A stretch of 64,000 nt of DNA from Mixophyes australis (Eukaryota > Chordata > Amphibia > Anura > Limnodynastidae), in contig JAVHZZ010000003.1 in the NCBI GenBank assembly GCA_036250195.1, positions 338,401,375 to 338,465,374 of the forward strand, given 5' to 3'. Every line of letters starts with the position of its first letter. Position 1 is the stretch's first letter. The translations under genes were made by a program, and so were the position numbers. The notes beneath the pieces are model-generated. The model did not search any database. It was not told where the DNA came from and worked only from the letters and a program-made list of their open reading frames with translations. Below, piece by piece: positions 21,897 to 32,289 of the stretch.

Positions 21897-22178
21897 CAGG
21901 GGCGGGCTGGCCCGGGGGGCAGGGGGGCAGGGGCCCCCCGGGCCGCTCGGTCAGGTTGCTATTAGGGGTAGGCTGGCCGGCCGCCCCCCGGATGCAAAAT
22001 ACAATACCTTCCACCGCGGCCGCATCTGATGACATCAGATGCGGCCGCGTCAGCGCACAGGCGGCCGCATCACATGACAGGGGATGCGGCCACGTCATCA
22101 ATGACGCGGCCGCATCCCTTTTCATGTGATGCGGCCACCTCTGTGCCTCCCGGCCACGCCTCTCCCAGCCCGCGCCTG
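21897..22178. mobile_element. GC-rich hAT-type MITE, 282 bp, perfect 8-bp duplication
   Basis: Ends CAGGGGCGGGCTGG and CCAGCCCGCGCCTG are inverted. GGTGGACT flanks it exactly (21889-21896 and 22179-22186). The body is far richer in G+C and CpG than its surroundings. It has four GCGGCCGC octamers (22016, 22041, 22061, 22106), and 22016-22048 is a perfect palindrome with a one-base centre. The open frames across it are not genes. Confidence 0.92.
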
Positions 22179-22554
22179 GGTGGACTTATGGGTCCTACCT
22201 CTAATGGGGGCCTAGCTAATGGATCCTGTTTGAATGAGGGCACAGGGAGACTTTTGGGGAAATACAGAAATGTGTCTAGGCAGCACTGTACTCACGACCA
22301 ACAGTGTACACTTAAAAAGGATGGGAAAATCAATTAGCAAGTTTTGTCAGGAAACAGTGATTTTGGCAGCAAAACTATATCCAGTGCATGGTCCCAAGTG
22401 TAGAGCCCTAATGGACCATACACAAGTTTTCTTGGTGTCTAATGGACACCCTTGTGGTCCAGGGAATGATGGGTGAAATTAGGGCATTGGTCTGCAGGAC
22501 AGGGACATCAGCAAAATGGTGGGAACATAGTGATAGGATAAGCTCCTAATCCAC

Positions 22555-22830
22555 AACAGGCCTAATAACTGGAGGTCATGAGCCTAGTACCTGACTAAAG
22601 TAATACCCACAGGCCTAAGACCTACTTAACTGGTGCGAGAAGGCCTAAGGCCTACTGAACTGGTGCCACGGGCCTAAAGCCTGAAATTATTGCTGGTGCC
22701 CACAGGCCCAGCACCTGACTAAAACCTGGCGCCCATGGCCTCATGCCCAAATTTAAGCTGGGCGCATAAGTCTAGTGCCTGAATTGAATCTAGCACCTAG
22801 TATTACACGCTGGTGCCTAAAGGCCTTACC
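22555..22830. repeat. Degenerate tandem repeat, GGCCTA/GGTGCC units
   Basis: Repeated blocks such as AGGCCTAAGGCCTACTGAAC, CTGGTGCCACGGGCCTAAAG and CTGGTGCCCACAGGCCCAGC recur with a spacing of about 30-45 bp. The units are too diverged for an exact period. No open frame spans it. Confidence 0.7.
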
Positions 22831-23089
22831 TGACTCTGATTGCTTTTGTTGGCAGCAGGGGGGGACCACGATAGCTCTTTCACTTTTCCCCTGCTTTGGC
22901 ACCCACACCACTTACTCCTCTTTGGGAAGATTTCTTTCTCACGCTTGACATCGTCTTGATTGAGTGCAGTGTCTTCTCTTCTTCTCTAGTGTCGTCTCTG
23001 GAGCGCCTATCTTTTTGAACTCCACTGTTGGACTCCCTAACGCTGGTTGTAATGGCAAATTATAAGCAGTTGCCAAGAGGTAGATCAAT

Positions 23090-24090
23090 GATGCAATGAG
23101 CCAAATCTCTCGTCCACTCTCTGATCATTTCCCGCTTGGACTACTGCAACCTTCTCCTTATCGGCCTCCCCCTCTCTAATCTCGCTCCCCTTAGATCTGT
23201 ACTTAACGCCGCTGCTAGGCCTATTTTCCTCTCTCGCCGTTCCACCTCTGTCTCCCCACTCTACCAAGCCCTTCACTGGCTCCCCTTCCCCTACAGAATC
23301 CTTTTCAAGCTCCTCACTCTGACTTACAAGGCCCTCGCCAACTCCACTGCTCCCTACATCTCTAACCTTATCTCTATTCACACTCCCTCCCGCCCACTGC
23401 GATCATCCAATGATCGTCGCCTCTCTTCCCCTCTGATTACCTCCTCTCACGCACGTATCCAAGACTTCTCCCGCGCCGCTCCCCTCCATTGGAACAAGCT
23501 CCCCCGCTCCATCAGAACTTCCCCTAATCTGTGCTCTTTCAAACGAACATTAAAAACCCACCTTTTCCTTAAAGCCTTCCAGTCTCATGCCTAAACTCCC
23601 ACCGGTCGGCTACCTCTCTTTCTCATCCCTTCTTCCCTTCTCCCCCTTCCTCGACTCCGTCTCCGTTTCTCCCATCTCTCCGTCTTATCCATGTGTCTGT
23701 CTGTCTTCCCCTCCCTTTAGATTGTTCGCTCCTTTGAGCAGGGCTCTCCTACCTCCTGTTTCCATCACTTTTAACTGTGCTCTCCAGCTACTCTGCTCAC
23801 CTCCTCTCGATCCCTCTGCCCTCTGTCTCCTCTCGCTTCTCTCCGCTTCCCTCAGTGACTCTCAACCTGTCATCTGTGCCCACCCTCTTGGGCCATAGTT
23901 ACCTGCATATACTCACTTTTCCCTCCCTCCCTCTCTTTCATGCTGTGCCTGAGCCCCCAGAGTTATAGTGCTTACTGTTACTTGTACTGTGCTGTTTCAC
24001 CTTGTACTGTGCCATTGTTTGTCCTTGTACGCCGCTACGGATACTTTGTGGTGCCCTATAAATAAAAATTAATAATAATAATAATAATAA
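23090..24090 (+). mobile_element. 5'-truncated L2-like LINE
   Basis: The last part of a non-LTR retrotransposon: the 3' part of the ORF (23100-23594), an untranslated region of about 450 bp, and a tail CGCTACGGATACTTTGTGGT, then CCCTATAAATAAAAATT and (AAT)n to 24090. The tail resembles that of the SINEs here (CGCTATATAAATAAATG). The exact 5' truncation point is uncertain. Confidence 0.8.
23100..23594 (+). pseudogene. C-terminal end of an L2-like LINE ORF2 (reverse transcriptase polyprotein)
   Basis: The reading frame is open from 23100, after a stop at 23097, and ends with TAA at 23592-23594. It encodes about 164 residues. The peptide starts AKSLVHSLIISRLDYCNLLL and continues with NAAARPIF, LHWLPFPYRILFK, PYISNLI, SRPLRSSNDRR, RAAPLHWNKLPRSIR and FKRTLKTHLF. 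These are the conserved steps after the polymerase palm in L2/CR1-group ORF2 proteins (SRLDYCN, LHWLP, LRS, WN.LP, FK..LK.HLF). In the full protein this follows an endonuclease and the reverse transcriptase domain, both absent here. The frame has no internal stop over this stretch, which suggests a fairly recent, dead-on-arrival insertion. L2 is the best guess within the CR1 group. Confidence 0.85.
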
Positions 24091-25165
24091 TCTGGGCATA
24101 AAAATTCAAAATTCCTGCTGAATACTTTGATTGGTTCACAGTGGTAGCCTCTGAATAGAATGGACAAAAGAAAATATTCTCGGATTGACTTGGTCCTAGG
24201 TCGGAAGGAGTTGCAGCTGCCGAAAGCTTACCTGTCTATCATTGTCAAGCAGGTAAGTGGTCTTCTTCTTCCTCTTCACATCTGCATTTTGCCCTTTGGC
24301 ACAGAAGTGTATTTGCAGACACACTCTCAGTAACCTAATAACATACTTCACATACAAAATTACCACCATTAATGAATATAGGGACTATACACAGTACACT
24401 GTTTAAAAGCAAATAATAATAATAAGAGTAATAATGAAAATGTCGACAAGTGTGTCTCTCTCTCCAAATTCTTAACTAGCCCCAACAGGGCTAACCTAAA
24501 CTGGTTTCCCCTATAACAACTTCATCAAATGGAAGGAGGGCCATAAACAAAAAACAGTGTGTCCACCAACCCAGAAGCTATCACTGGAATAACAAAGTTA
24601 CCACTCCAGCGATCTCAATCCTGTTTAATTACCCTGTCCCCCCCACAACTTAGGGAGGTCGAGAAGAGCCCCAGTACTTTTAGTGCTTTTCTGGGGCTGA
24701 AATTCTGGGACCAAATTGCAGCCTTTACCATCAGAGCTTCCAGGAAAGCGGAGTACTGTAAGAGCTGACATATGAAACTAATACTGGTGTTACATAAACA
24801 CATGGCTCTTGATTCAACTGGACAAAGCACCGCAGTTAACATAGAAATACAAACGGAAACCGGACTGCTCAGTCTAGCTTACCACTTGGTGATCAATTAT
24901 CTCAATCAAATTTGTTTCCATTGCAGAAGCTACAGTGGCTGAGCTATTTACATAGGCCTCAGTGCATTTTTATCTACAGAAAAATGGCCGTCACTTGTAT
25001 AACTTAGTAAAAAAGACACACTCTAAAACAGAAGTTAATTCACCTTAAACCGATGTTCTGGCAAAACTTTATTTAGGAACTTTTCCTCAGAATAAACAAA
25101 CCATGAGTTATACTATTTATTTCTATATTACTCAATACAATTCTCTTCATCTGTCTCAGGACACA
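24091..25165. other. Intergenic sequence, nothing recognised
   Basis: Unique-looking, with a short imperfect (AAT) tract near 24414-24440. No exon is supported. Confidence 0.45.
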
Positions 25166-25171
25166 GGCAGT

Positions 25172-25225
25172 TGTGTCTGTGCGTGCGTGTGCATGTGCGT
25201 ATGTGTGCGTGTGTGTGTGTGTGTG
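25172..25225. repeat. Imperfect (GT)n microsatellite
   Basis: TG-rich run with interruptions, translated in open frames as C/V/A runs. Confidence 0.9.
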
Positions 25226-25689
25226 CTTGTATTTCTATACTTTTCTGTTAACATTGATCTGTTTACACACCAGCACTGTGGGAATTCAGCCGTGGTGGGA
25301 ACACAAAATGAGGTCCCCCACGAAAATTACTAATGCTAGTCAATGCAGGAGTCATTCCTAATATACCCAACATCGAAATCTGGCATGTCGCAACTTGTCA
25401 TTTTTGTGGAACAAAAAGTGTGTGTGTTTATGCCATGGAGGGGAAAGTATGCTCTCTCCACTACAGGCCATCAGTGGAACTGCAACTCATACACACATTC
25501 GATTACGTGGCCTGCAGAGGTCCTCTGCCACTTCATAGAACAGCTAGGGTCTTCAGGGCGACTGAAAAAAAGTGTATTGCAGGTTCCCATTGCTGATTAC
25601 AAATATAAGTGGAATCAGAGTGAGAATCAAAGCCTTCTCCCGCTGAAAGGTAGGAACAATGGGGTATGACACAGCACTGAAGTCTAGAT

Positions 25690-26043
25690 ATGACTATTCT
25701 CATTGGTGTTGGTGGTGGCTCCGATTATAGCCTGGAGATCAGTGAAGACAAGTATATCCCTCACACTTCAGAGGAGAGTGGTTCCGACACCAGCAATAGT
25801 AGTGATGAGATACCATTGCGGGCAGGCAGAACAAAAAGAAAGAACACTGTGACTTGCTCTACACACATCGATTGTCTACCTGTTGGTAGCTGTGCTGTAA
25901 ACACAGAAGGCCAAAAATCTGATGTGGTGTCCATCCAAATACTTAAATTACCTAAAAAACACTGTATAACAAAAGAAGTACTGCCGATACAGTTAGACAT
26001 CTGTCTCAAGAATATCCCGGCATATCGACCATGTTCATCATAA
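25690..26043 (+). CDS. Unrecognised open reading frame, acidic/serine-rich N-terminus
   Basis: A 117-residue open frame from ATG 25690 to a stop at 26041-26043. Residues 8-40 are rich in S, D and E (SEDKYIPHTSEESGSDTSNS), followed by a basic patch (RAGRTKRKN, 46-54) and three cysteines around 58-70. I recognise no domain. Another open frame with several cysteines and histidines lies just upstream (25333-25596), and another frame overlaps it (25343-25669). No splice signals or promoter are assigned. It could be a relic of a transposon-encoded DNA-binding protein or chance. A (TA)n tract begins 150 bp downstream. Confidence 0.2.
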   Translation: MTILIGVGGGSDYSLEISEDKYIPHTSEESGSDTSNSSDEIPLRAGRTKRKNTVTCSTHIDCLPVGSCAVNTEGQKSDVVSIQILKLPKKHCITKEVLPIQLDICLKNIPAYRPCSS

Positions 26044-26195
26044 TGAGACTGAAGCTGCATGGGCACTTAAACTTGAAGGAAAGACACATGCAATTTCAAC
26101 ACCTTCAGAATAGAGTGAACATTGAACACAACCCTCTTGTAATAAGAATAGGACCTGGTATTCTGATTCCATGTAAATAAACTGGAAATGGTTCC

Positions 26196-26217
26196 CTAAG
26201 ATATATATATATGTATG

Positions 26218-26263
<46 letters not shown>
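26196..26263. repeat. (TA)n microsatellite with a TATG segment
   Basis: About 68 bp of TA with GTATGTATG near 26213-26222. It borders the repeat unit at 26264. Confidence 0.95.
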
Positions 26264-26265
<2 letters not shown>

Positions 26266-26885
26266 AGTTAACCCGTGCATGATACTCATGCATTCTAGTC
26301 AAATCAAGCTACTTAAGGTGTTAAAAAGGTTCTTGTCATGCATTTGGGCCTAGCCCAGGCCTCCTCAGGGGAAGAGCGTTACTTCCCGACGCAAGCACCC
26401 TTTTTTAACATGGTTTTGTCCACATGTCACCACCTCATCATTTTTCTCCATCACCTCATCCTTCATCTTTATCGCCACATCTATCCAGATGTCTATCCAG
26501 ACACAGGGATCTCTCTCAGCGGTCCTGAGTATTACACTCCTCTCGCTCTGTCACCCCCGGCAACCACCAACCACTCCCAACTGTCACCCCTGGCAACCAC
26601 CAACCACTCCCCACTGTCACCCCCGGCAACCACCAACCACTCCCAACTGTCACTTCTCCTTCAAGAAATATATATTTTATTTTTTTAAATCTTTATAAAC
26701 ACTTTTAACAATTAACAAATTAAATTAACAAATTAAAAACATCTTAGTATACCAAATTTCAGCCCTTTCTGAGTTTTTTGTTTCCACACACACTAAGAAT
26801 TTAGTAGGTCAGTGTATAACACCGCCCAGCAGGTGGCGCTGCAGCTTGTTTTTTTTTCACACAGACTAACACACGCCACTAGGCT
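26264..26885. mobile_element. Unclassified repeat element between two (TA)n tracts
   Basis: One border reads CAAGTTAACCCGTGCATGAT and the other CACGCCACTAGGCTTTTAT. Both abut (TA)n. Inside are a run of 33-bp units (26548-26660) and a block CCGCCCAGCAGGTGGCGCTG. The texture suggests a mobile element that landed in a TA tract, but I cannot assign a class and no inverted ends are clear. Confidence 0.45.
26548..26660 (+). repeat. 33-bp tandem repeat, about 3.4 copies
   Basis: Units start at 26548, 26581, 26614 and 26647 with CTGTCACCCC(C/T)GGCAACC and CACCAACCACTCCC. The period is a multiple of three, so open frames read through it as an 11-residue repeat (LSPPATTNHSQ). That explains the open frame at 26338-26688. 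Confidence 0.93.
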
Positions 26886-26917
26886 TTTATATTATATATA
26901 TATATATATATATATAT
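26886..26917. repeat. (TA)n microsatellite
   Basis: TA run separating the element at 26264-26885 from the LTR-like element at 26918. Confidence 0.9.
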
Positions 26918-27335
26918 TGTGAGAAAGTACACCATTCACAGGAATCAGACATAGGTATGCTGAACCATTTAGCTGTTTATTACTAGTTGTCAGGATGGTA
27001 AAACAGCTCCAATACTGGTACAGCAATCATATCCAGTAACAGTACACGAAAATCCCCACCACCTACATCTGGCTAGACATTACTTCCCTGTCTGCTCGCC
27101 GGCCACTTACTGGCATCGGTGGTGCCACCCACACAGTGTCTTTATCCTCCACCCAAAGCACTACAACAAATCGCAGCAAGCCAATCACACCCATGTGGAA
27201 CACCTGTGTGTGTGTTTGTGCTAAGAGAGGAACCTAGGGAAAACGTAACCCTGTCTGCAGGCTGCTGCTGCAGACTAACTGTGTTCCTACCTGTTGGCTT
27301 ACATGGAACTGTGGCAAATATCCCTCTTTGCCACA
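26918..27335 (-). mobile_element. LTR-like element (TG...CA) inserted in (TA)n
   Basis: It starts TGTGAGAAAGTACACC and ends CCTCTTTGCCACA. On the minus strand it reads TGTGGCAAAGAGGG to CTTTCTCACA and carries AATAAAC (near 26970), which could be its poly(A) signal. Both sides are TA repeats, so a duplication cannot be told from the microsatellite. A related element lies at 50822-51044. A solo LTR is the simplest reading; other classes are possible. Confidence 0.5.

Positions 27336-27392
<57 letters not shown>
27336..27392. repeat. (TA)n microsatellite
   Basis: About 57 bp of TA following the LTR-like element. Confidence 0.95.
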
Positions 27393-27393
<1 letters not shown>

Positions 27394-27399
27394 TGGGCA

Positions 27400-28550
27400 G
27401 GAGTTCTTCTGAGCAGGAACACTGAAAACTCTTTGCTCTCCTGGATGTCTGCATTGGTAGTTCATGTATTCAATCAGGTAATGGTGAGACTTTCGGGGAA
27501 TAGGGTGCAATTGGGTTGTTCCTCGATACCAGGGCTTGTTCAAAGGTTGTCATATATATCTAATTTGATTTCCTACTGGATGTGTTACTTGAGGGACCAT
27601 ATTCTGGGTTAAAGTTGACACCTGTCCAATTTCATACTTTAGCATAAATAACAGTCACACATGATGAAGTGTTGTTTATTGCAGTTGGTCAATTCCTAGG
27701 ACATTTTTAACTTGCCTCTGTCAAAAACTGTTGGATCACGAACAGTTGTGGAAGAATATTATTTTTCCTGTAATTGATAGTTAAGAAATACTTCTTACAT
27801 ATGATCAGTCATGGTGTCTAAACTGCATAGCTCTTGTGTAACTTTTACTCAACAATGATTGGTTTCCTTTCCACTAGATATTAAATATCACACTGTCCTT
27901 GATAACCCTAGGTTTGTGCAGGTGTGTTGGCAAAACACAGAGATTTTTTGATCAAAGCAAGCTGATACTTCAGTTTATACAGTATAGTGTGTTAGAAATT
28001 CGGCTACACTCTTTTCAGACCAACAGAAACATATTGGAATTCAATTCATTACATTCTATCTCAAGTGCCATTTGATCTTGTTTTGTCTCGATGCTGAGTA
28101 CAGTAGAGGAAATAACCATTGAAAGCAAGAAACATGTCTTTATATTAAACGAGAGCACAGCAAATAAATTGTATAGAGTTCATGGATACATACACTGAAA
28201 ACACAAAAATACACAGAAATGATTATAGGAACAAACATAGTAATTATTTCTAACATTAGATATAATAAAATGAATATTTTCATGCTAAACCTATAGATCC
28301 TATTTTAAACATGATTGTAGCCAAATATTTTTAAATATAATCAGTAGATCTGAACAGAGAAAAAAGATTTAAAGGAGACTCATTTGAACTAGTGAATAAC
28401 TATGTAGTGAAAATACTCTAACTTTCTTCACCCTTGAAAAATAACTTAAAGCCAGAAATGGTCCACGCATTAAAATAATTGCTCCTAAAAGGTGCTCTCT
28501 CCACCCCTTTATCCCAATTATAATCATCTTGCTGTGTAAACTGAAATATA
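27400..28550. other. Intergenic sequence, nothing recognised
   Basis: AT-rich, unique-looking. No exon or delimited repeat. Confidence 0.45.
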
Positions 28551-28559
28551 GCTTTTGCA

Positions 28560-28650
28560 CTGCTCTCCCCACATTGCCGCAATACCACTCTGCTGCCCAC
28601 ACTGCCCCAAAACTACCCTGCTGCCCACACTGCACTAACACGACTCCACT
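28560..28650. repeat. Short degenerate repeat CTGCCCACACTGC
   Basis: Blocks CTCTGCTGCCCACACTGCCC and CCCTGCTGCCCACACTGCAC recur about 31-33 bp apart, with a weaker earlier unit. Confidence 0.7.
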
Positions 28651-28808
28651 GCCATCAAATATCTATCTTCAGGTATCTCCGCTTCTCTACGTTGTTCTTG
28701 TGCCTGCTACAGGAGAAACCCCAGCAGAGACTTATGAGGCACCGCCCCCACTGATGAGTCTCACAGTGACAGCTCTATCCAACCCCCCACCCCATCCGCC
28801 GCGCACGA

Positions 28809-28828
28809 CCCCCCCCCCCCCCCCCCCC
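28809..28828. repeat. Poly(C) run of 20
   Basis: Twenty C in a row next to GC-rich sequence; possibly the remnant of a GC-rich hAT-like end. Confidence 0.9.
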
Positions 28829-29549
28829 GAGACTTGCGACCAGTGGCACCCCCCTCACAGCTTTATCCTTAAAAGCTTTGTCTGAGCTGTTTCACATTTT
28901 ACTTCATTTTTTATTCTTCTTTAAGTATTTAACTTTTTTTTTTAATTTACTTTGTCCAGGATAGGATGTGTTACCATGTAAAACCATTGGCTTGCATCTG
29001 AGACTTCCCATCCTATGTCAGGGCATGTAAACACATGCAATGCCCCCCATACAATGGCGTTTAACAGATAATAGGTAACTGTTATTTATTGAGTCCTTCT
29101 TAGAACTTCTTCTTGGAGTGTGAATTGCAGCAGAACATTCATGCTTGCTTGGGACACTCCATTACCAGATAAATCCTGAGAAGGAGACAGAGAGCTTACA
29201 CTGATTGCTGCAAAGGCATCTGCAGTGCTAACATCAAGTGATGTTGCGTCAGGCTCTGCACATGTAGCATATGTGCCAGGTTTACATCAAACACGCATAC
29301 ACACAATCAGGTCATAAGCGCAAGAAAAGTTTGTTAACATTTGTTTTCATAGCGAAAACCAAATTTGCTATTAGGATTGCTAGAATATTGCAGATATAAT
29401 CTACCTACTGACATATGAATGAAAGTAGCAAAAAAATAATTGACGAAAGCACATATCAACTTCAGTTGTGAATTTACCATCGGCCAATCAGTGTGTATTG
29501 TCACCAGCCCTTAGGCACCCGCAACTGGTATGGTTTTGGCAGGCGTATC

Positions 29550-29684
29550 CAGGGGAGGGCTGGCAAATTTTAGCCTGGGGGACAAGTTTCGACTCTGCAG
29601 ACTATTTTAAAGGGAAAAAATGCAGGTAGCCCAGTGACCCAGCCCAAAGTAGCCCACTGTGGGACCCAGTCCAGCCAGCCCATG
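29550..29684. mobile_element. hAT-type MITE, 135 bp
   Basis: It starts CAGGGGAGGGCTGGCAAATT and ends CAGCCAGCCCATG. GGCGTATC precedes and GGTGTATC follows (7 of 8). It has the same length and blocks as the element at 4185-4319 (GGGGGACAAG, GCAGACTATT). The terminal CTG has become ATG. Confidence 0.8.
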
Positions 29685-29689
29685 GGTGT

Positions 29690-32110
29690 ATCTGCTTTTC
29701 CATGCAGATCTGCATCTGTATAAGATTTTGAGAATGCACTCTTACTGTACTCCCCTCCCCGCAGGAGCAGGCTGGGCTGGGCTGCAGGGGGGCATTAGTC
29801 CCCCTGTCCAGTCCCGTAGTGGTCTACCTTGGAATGGGTCACTTTTATCCTTCAAAATATTCCTAATAGGCTGCTGAGCCAAGTCTCACCCCCTGAGCTA
29901 AACTTTGCCATCCCTCCCCTGCTCCTCTATCTCGCCTCTCCAGTCACAAGCAGACACAAGTGTAGATGGCTACAATTCAGCACACGCACTTATGTGCGCA
30001 TTCTTTTTGGCCAAATTAAGTTAATTTGCTGATTTTTCCGCTATGCAAATGTGCAAACGCCCACCTCAAAGTCAGGCCCAAGGTGTTTTGCGTTGTGCAT
30101 CAGGTATACTTTGTAAATGCTTTGAAACAAAATAAATATCCATCAATTACAACTAAAATACAACTGATAATGCAATCAAACTACTTTATAAATAACTCAA
30201 CCTAATTACAATGTCCGAATTGCTTCCATGTTGTACCAGATACACTTCTTTTTCACATGGTCTTAATATTAACATCAAAGACATATTGTAAATTCAAACA
30301 ATATTACTATCTGAAATCATGACCTTTTGAGAGCGCATTGATACAGCTATTGGTTATAACCCATGGAGTTTTCATCTGGAGAACATCTGACTAGCCATAA
30401 AAGTGCACAACAGGTACAATAACTAACACAGATATCCTGATTAATGCAGCTGTAGATGTAGCACTAGCAAGGCTCTCGTAAGTTAAGTTAAATGTCCATG
30501 TGCCGGATCCTTAAGATTATAAACATTTAATGGACAATAGAGCACTAAGAAGAAGCACTTATCAATTTGATTTAACTGACTAATGCTGATTATTTAACTG
30601 ATTACTGCTGTGTTGGCGAAAATATTTGGTTTTAAATACTATAAGTCTTTTAAGTTTGCTAATGTTCAGACTTTGAAACATTGATTCCACCCCAATGGAA
30701 TTTTCCATCTTATTGAATTAAATAATTTACAAAATATTACAAATATTACAGTTTTCTCTTATGGAAGGGGAATGCACACCTTACAGTACAATGCCCATTT
30801 GTTTGGAAACAACTTAGTTGTCCAGAATATGCCCATCTGTTGGTAGCTTATGCGACAGCACTTCATGCAAACATCCCATTCAGGCACACAGTGAATGCAG
30901 CTTCGAAATAATGTAAAATAAGGTTAATTTGGGAAGTAATAATCACTAGACCATTTTCCATGGAACATTTTCTTGCAGTTAACGTTCATTCTTGTGTTAC
31001 ATGTGTACTTCCCTACAGAGATCAATTAACCCTATTTTATATGATGTCTAGATGCATTCAGCAAATGCCTAAATGTATCTTGAGATTACCTCACCAGAGA
31101 AGATGAAATAGTGTGTGTTTTCTCAGCCTTAACAGCCTTAAGAAAGTGCATCAGACTACTCAATAACGATGTACCCCCTGCCCTGTGTCTAACTAATGAA
31201 AAAATTCACTCTTTTCTTACTAATGATTATCAGATATCAATCTCTTTTGGTCATAATATTCCGTTGTATTGAATCGACTGCTATCCCCATATTAATATTT
31301 TTTAACAATTTGGTAACATTATTAAAATGAGTGATCAGATTACAATGTATGGAGCAAGCATTTAAATACTTGTTGGGAATTGCCATTATTATTTTTTAAA
31401 TTGTTGTTTAGTTGCACTATTAATACATCTTGGAAGCAACCGTGTGATAAATCAATGTTGTACCTTTGAGCAGCTGGCACTTTTCAGGCCACATTCAGTC
31501 TGTGTGGCTGAACAGACTCCATCTTGTATCATTACCAAGTGATATATCAGTTGCTCACATCTCTGATATATTATCAGCTAAAACAATGTTTTTCATGTAT
31601 ATCTGCAAGTTGTGCCCATTTTCTTTAAATGCAAGTTGCGTTCACATTGCGTTTGAAGATGCATCAGAATCATAATATTCCGGGGAAAGTATGTATAATG
31701 TTTTTGTATGATCTCCTCGTTAAAGATCAAAATGTTTGAAAATCTCCTTAATACTTTAAATTCAGTTCCCTCTCCCATAGTGCTTGTACTCACAAAAAAT
31801 AGAAATAAATATAGTTTTTATGGCAACTCTCTTATCCGTTCTTCTTTCCTTCGTTTTTAGTGTCTCTAATGGAACTCGTAGTTTTAATTCCTCATGTAAA
31901 ACAAAGAAAAGAGAATGTTCCCTGGCATGATACCTTTATAACATTTTCATCCACTTAATATTCACAACACTTGTATAAATTCAGTACTAGATTCTGCATA
32001 GCCTCACTTTGCCAATTCAGTACGAGATGCAACAGAACTTTTCTACAGCATGCAATTTTCACACATATATGGTGGACAAAACACTCATCTTTATTATGCT
32101 CACAAAAGAC
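29690..32110. other. Intergenic; possible GC-rich MITE remnant at its start
   Basis: Around 29773-29921, CAGGAGCAGGCTGGGCTGGG and CCATCCCTCCCCTG could be the two ends of another hAT-like element, but the flanks do not match. From 29930 on the sequence is AT-rich and unique-looking with no supported exon. Confidence 0.4.
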
Positions 32111-32113
32111 TTG

Positions 32114-32284
32114 GGGCTAGATTTACTAAGCTGCGGGTTTGAAAAAGTGGGGATGTTGCCTATAGCAATCAGATTCTAGCTTTCATTTATTTAGTACCTT
32201 CTACAAAATGAAAGATAGAATCTGATTGGTTGTTATAGGCAACATCCCCACTTTTTTAAACCCGCAGCTTAGTAAATCTAGCCC
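32114..32284. mobile_element. Palindromic MITE, 171 bp, TTG duplication
   Basis: Same family as 9556-9730. TTG precedes (32111-32113) and follows (32285-32287). Relative to the 175-bp copies the left arm has lost four bases across the CCAAT box (TAGCAATCAG instead of TAGCAACCAATCAG), which accounts for its length. Confidence 0.9.
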
Positions 32285-32289
32285 TTGGT

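Noticed and set aside
23085..23381. 98-codon minus-strand frame and the plus-strand frames 23587-23968
   Set aside because: The first is the shadow of the LINE ORF on the opposite strand; the others lie in its pyrimidine-rich 3' untranslated region.
26548..26660. Possible CRISPR-like array
   Set aside because: The 33-bp units are direct tandem copies without unique spacers, in a vertebrate-type genome.
27142..27543. 133-codon minus-strand open frame
   Set aside because: Includes the (TA)n tract and the LTR-like element; no domain.
28529..28885. 118-codon proline-rich open frame
   Set aside because: Driven by the CTGCCCACACTGC repeat and the poly(C) run; no support as a gene.
29773..29921. 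Another hAT MITE
   Set aside because: Possible ends (CAGGAGCAGGCTGG and CCATCCCTCCCCTG) exist, but the flanking 8-mers do not match, so it is not called as a separate element.
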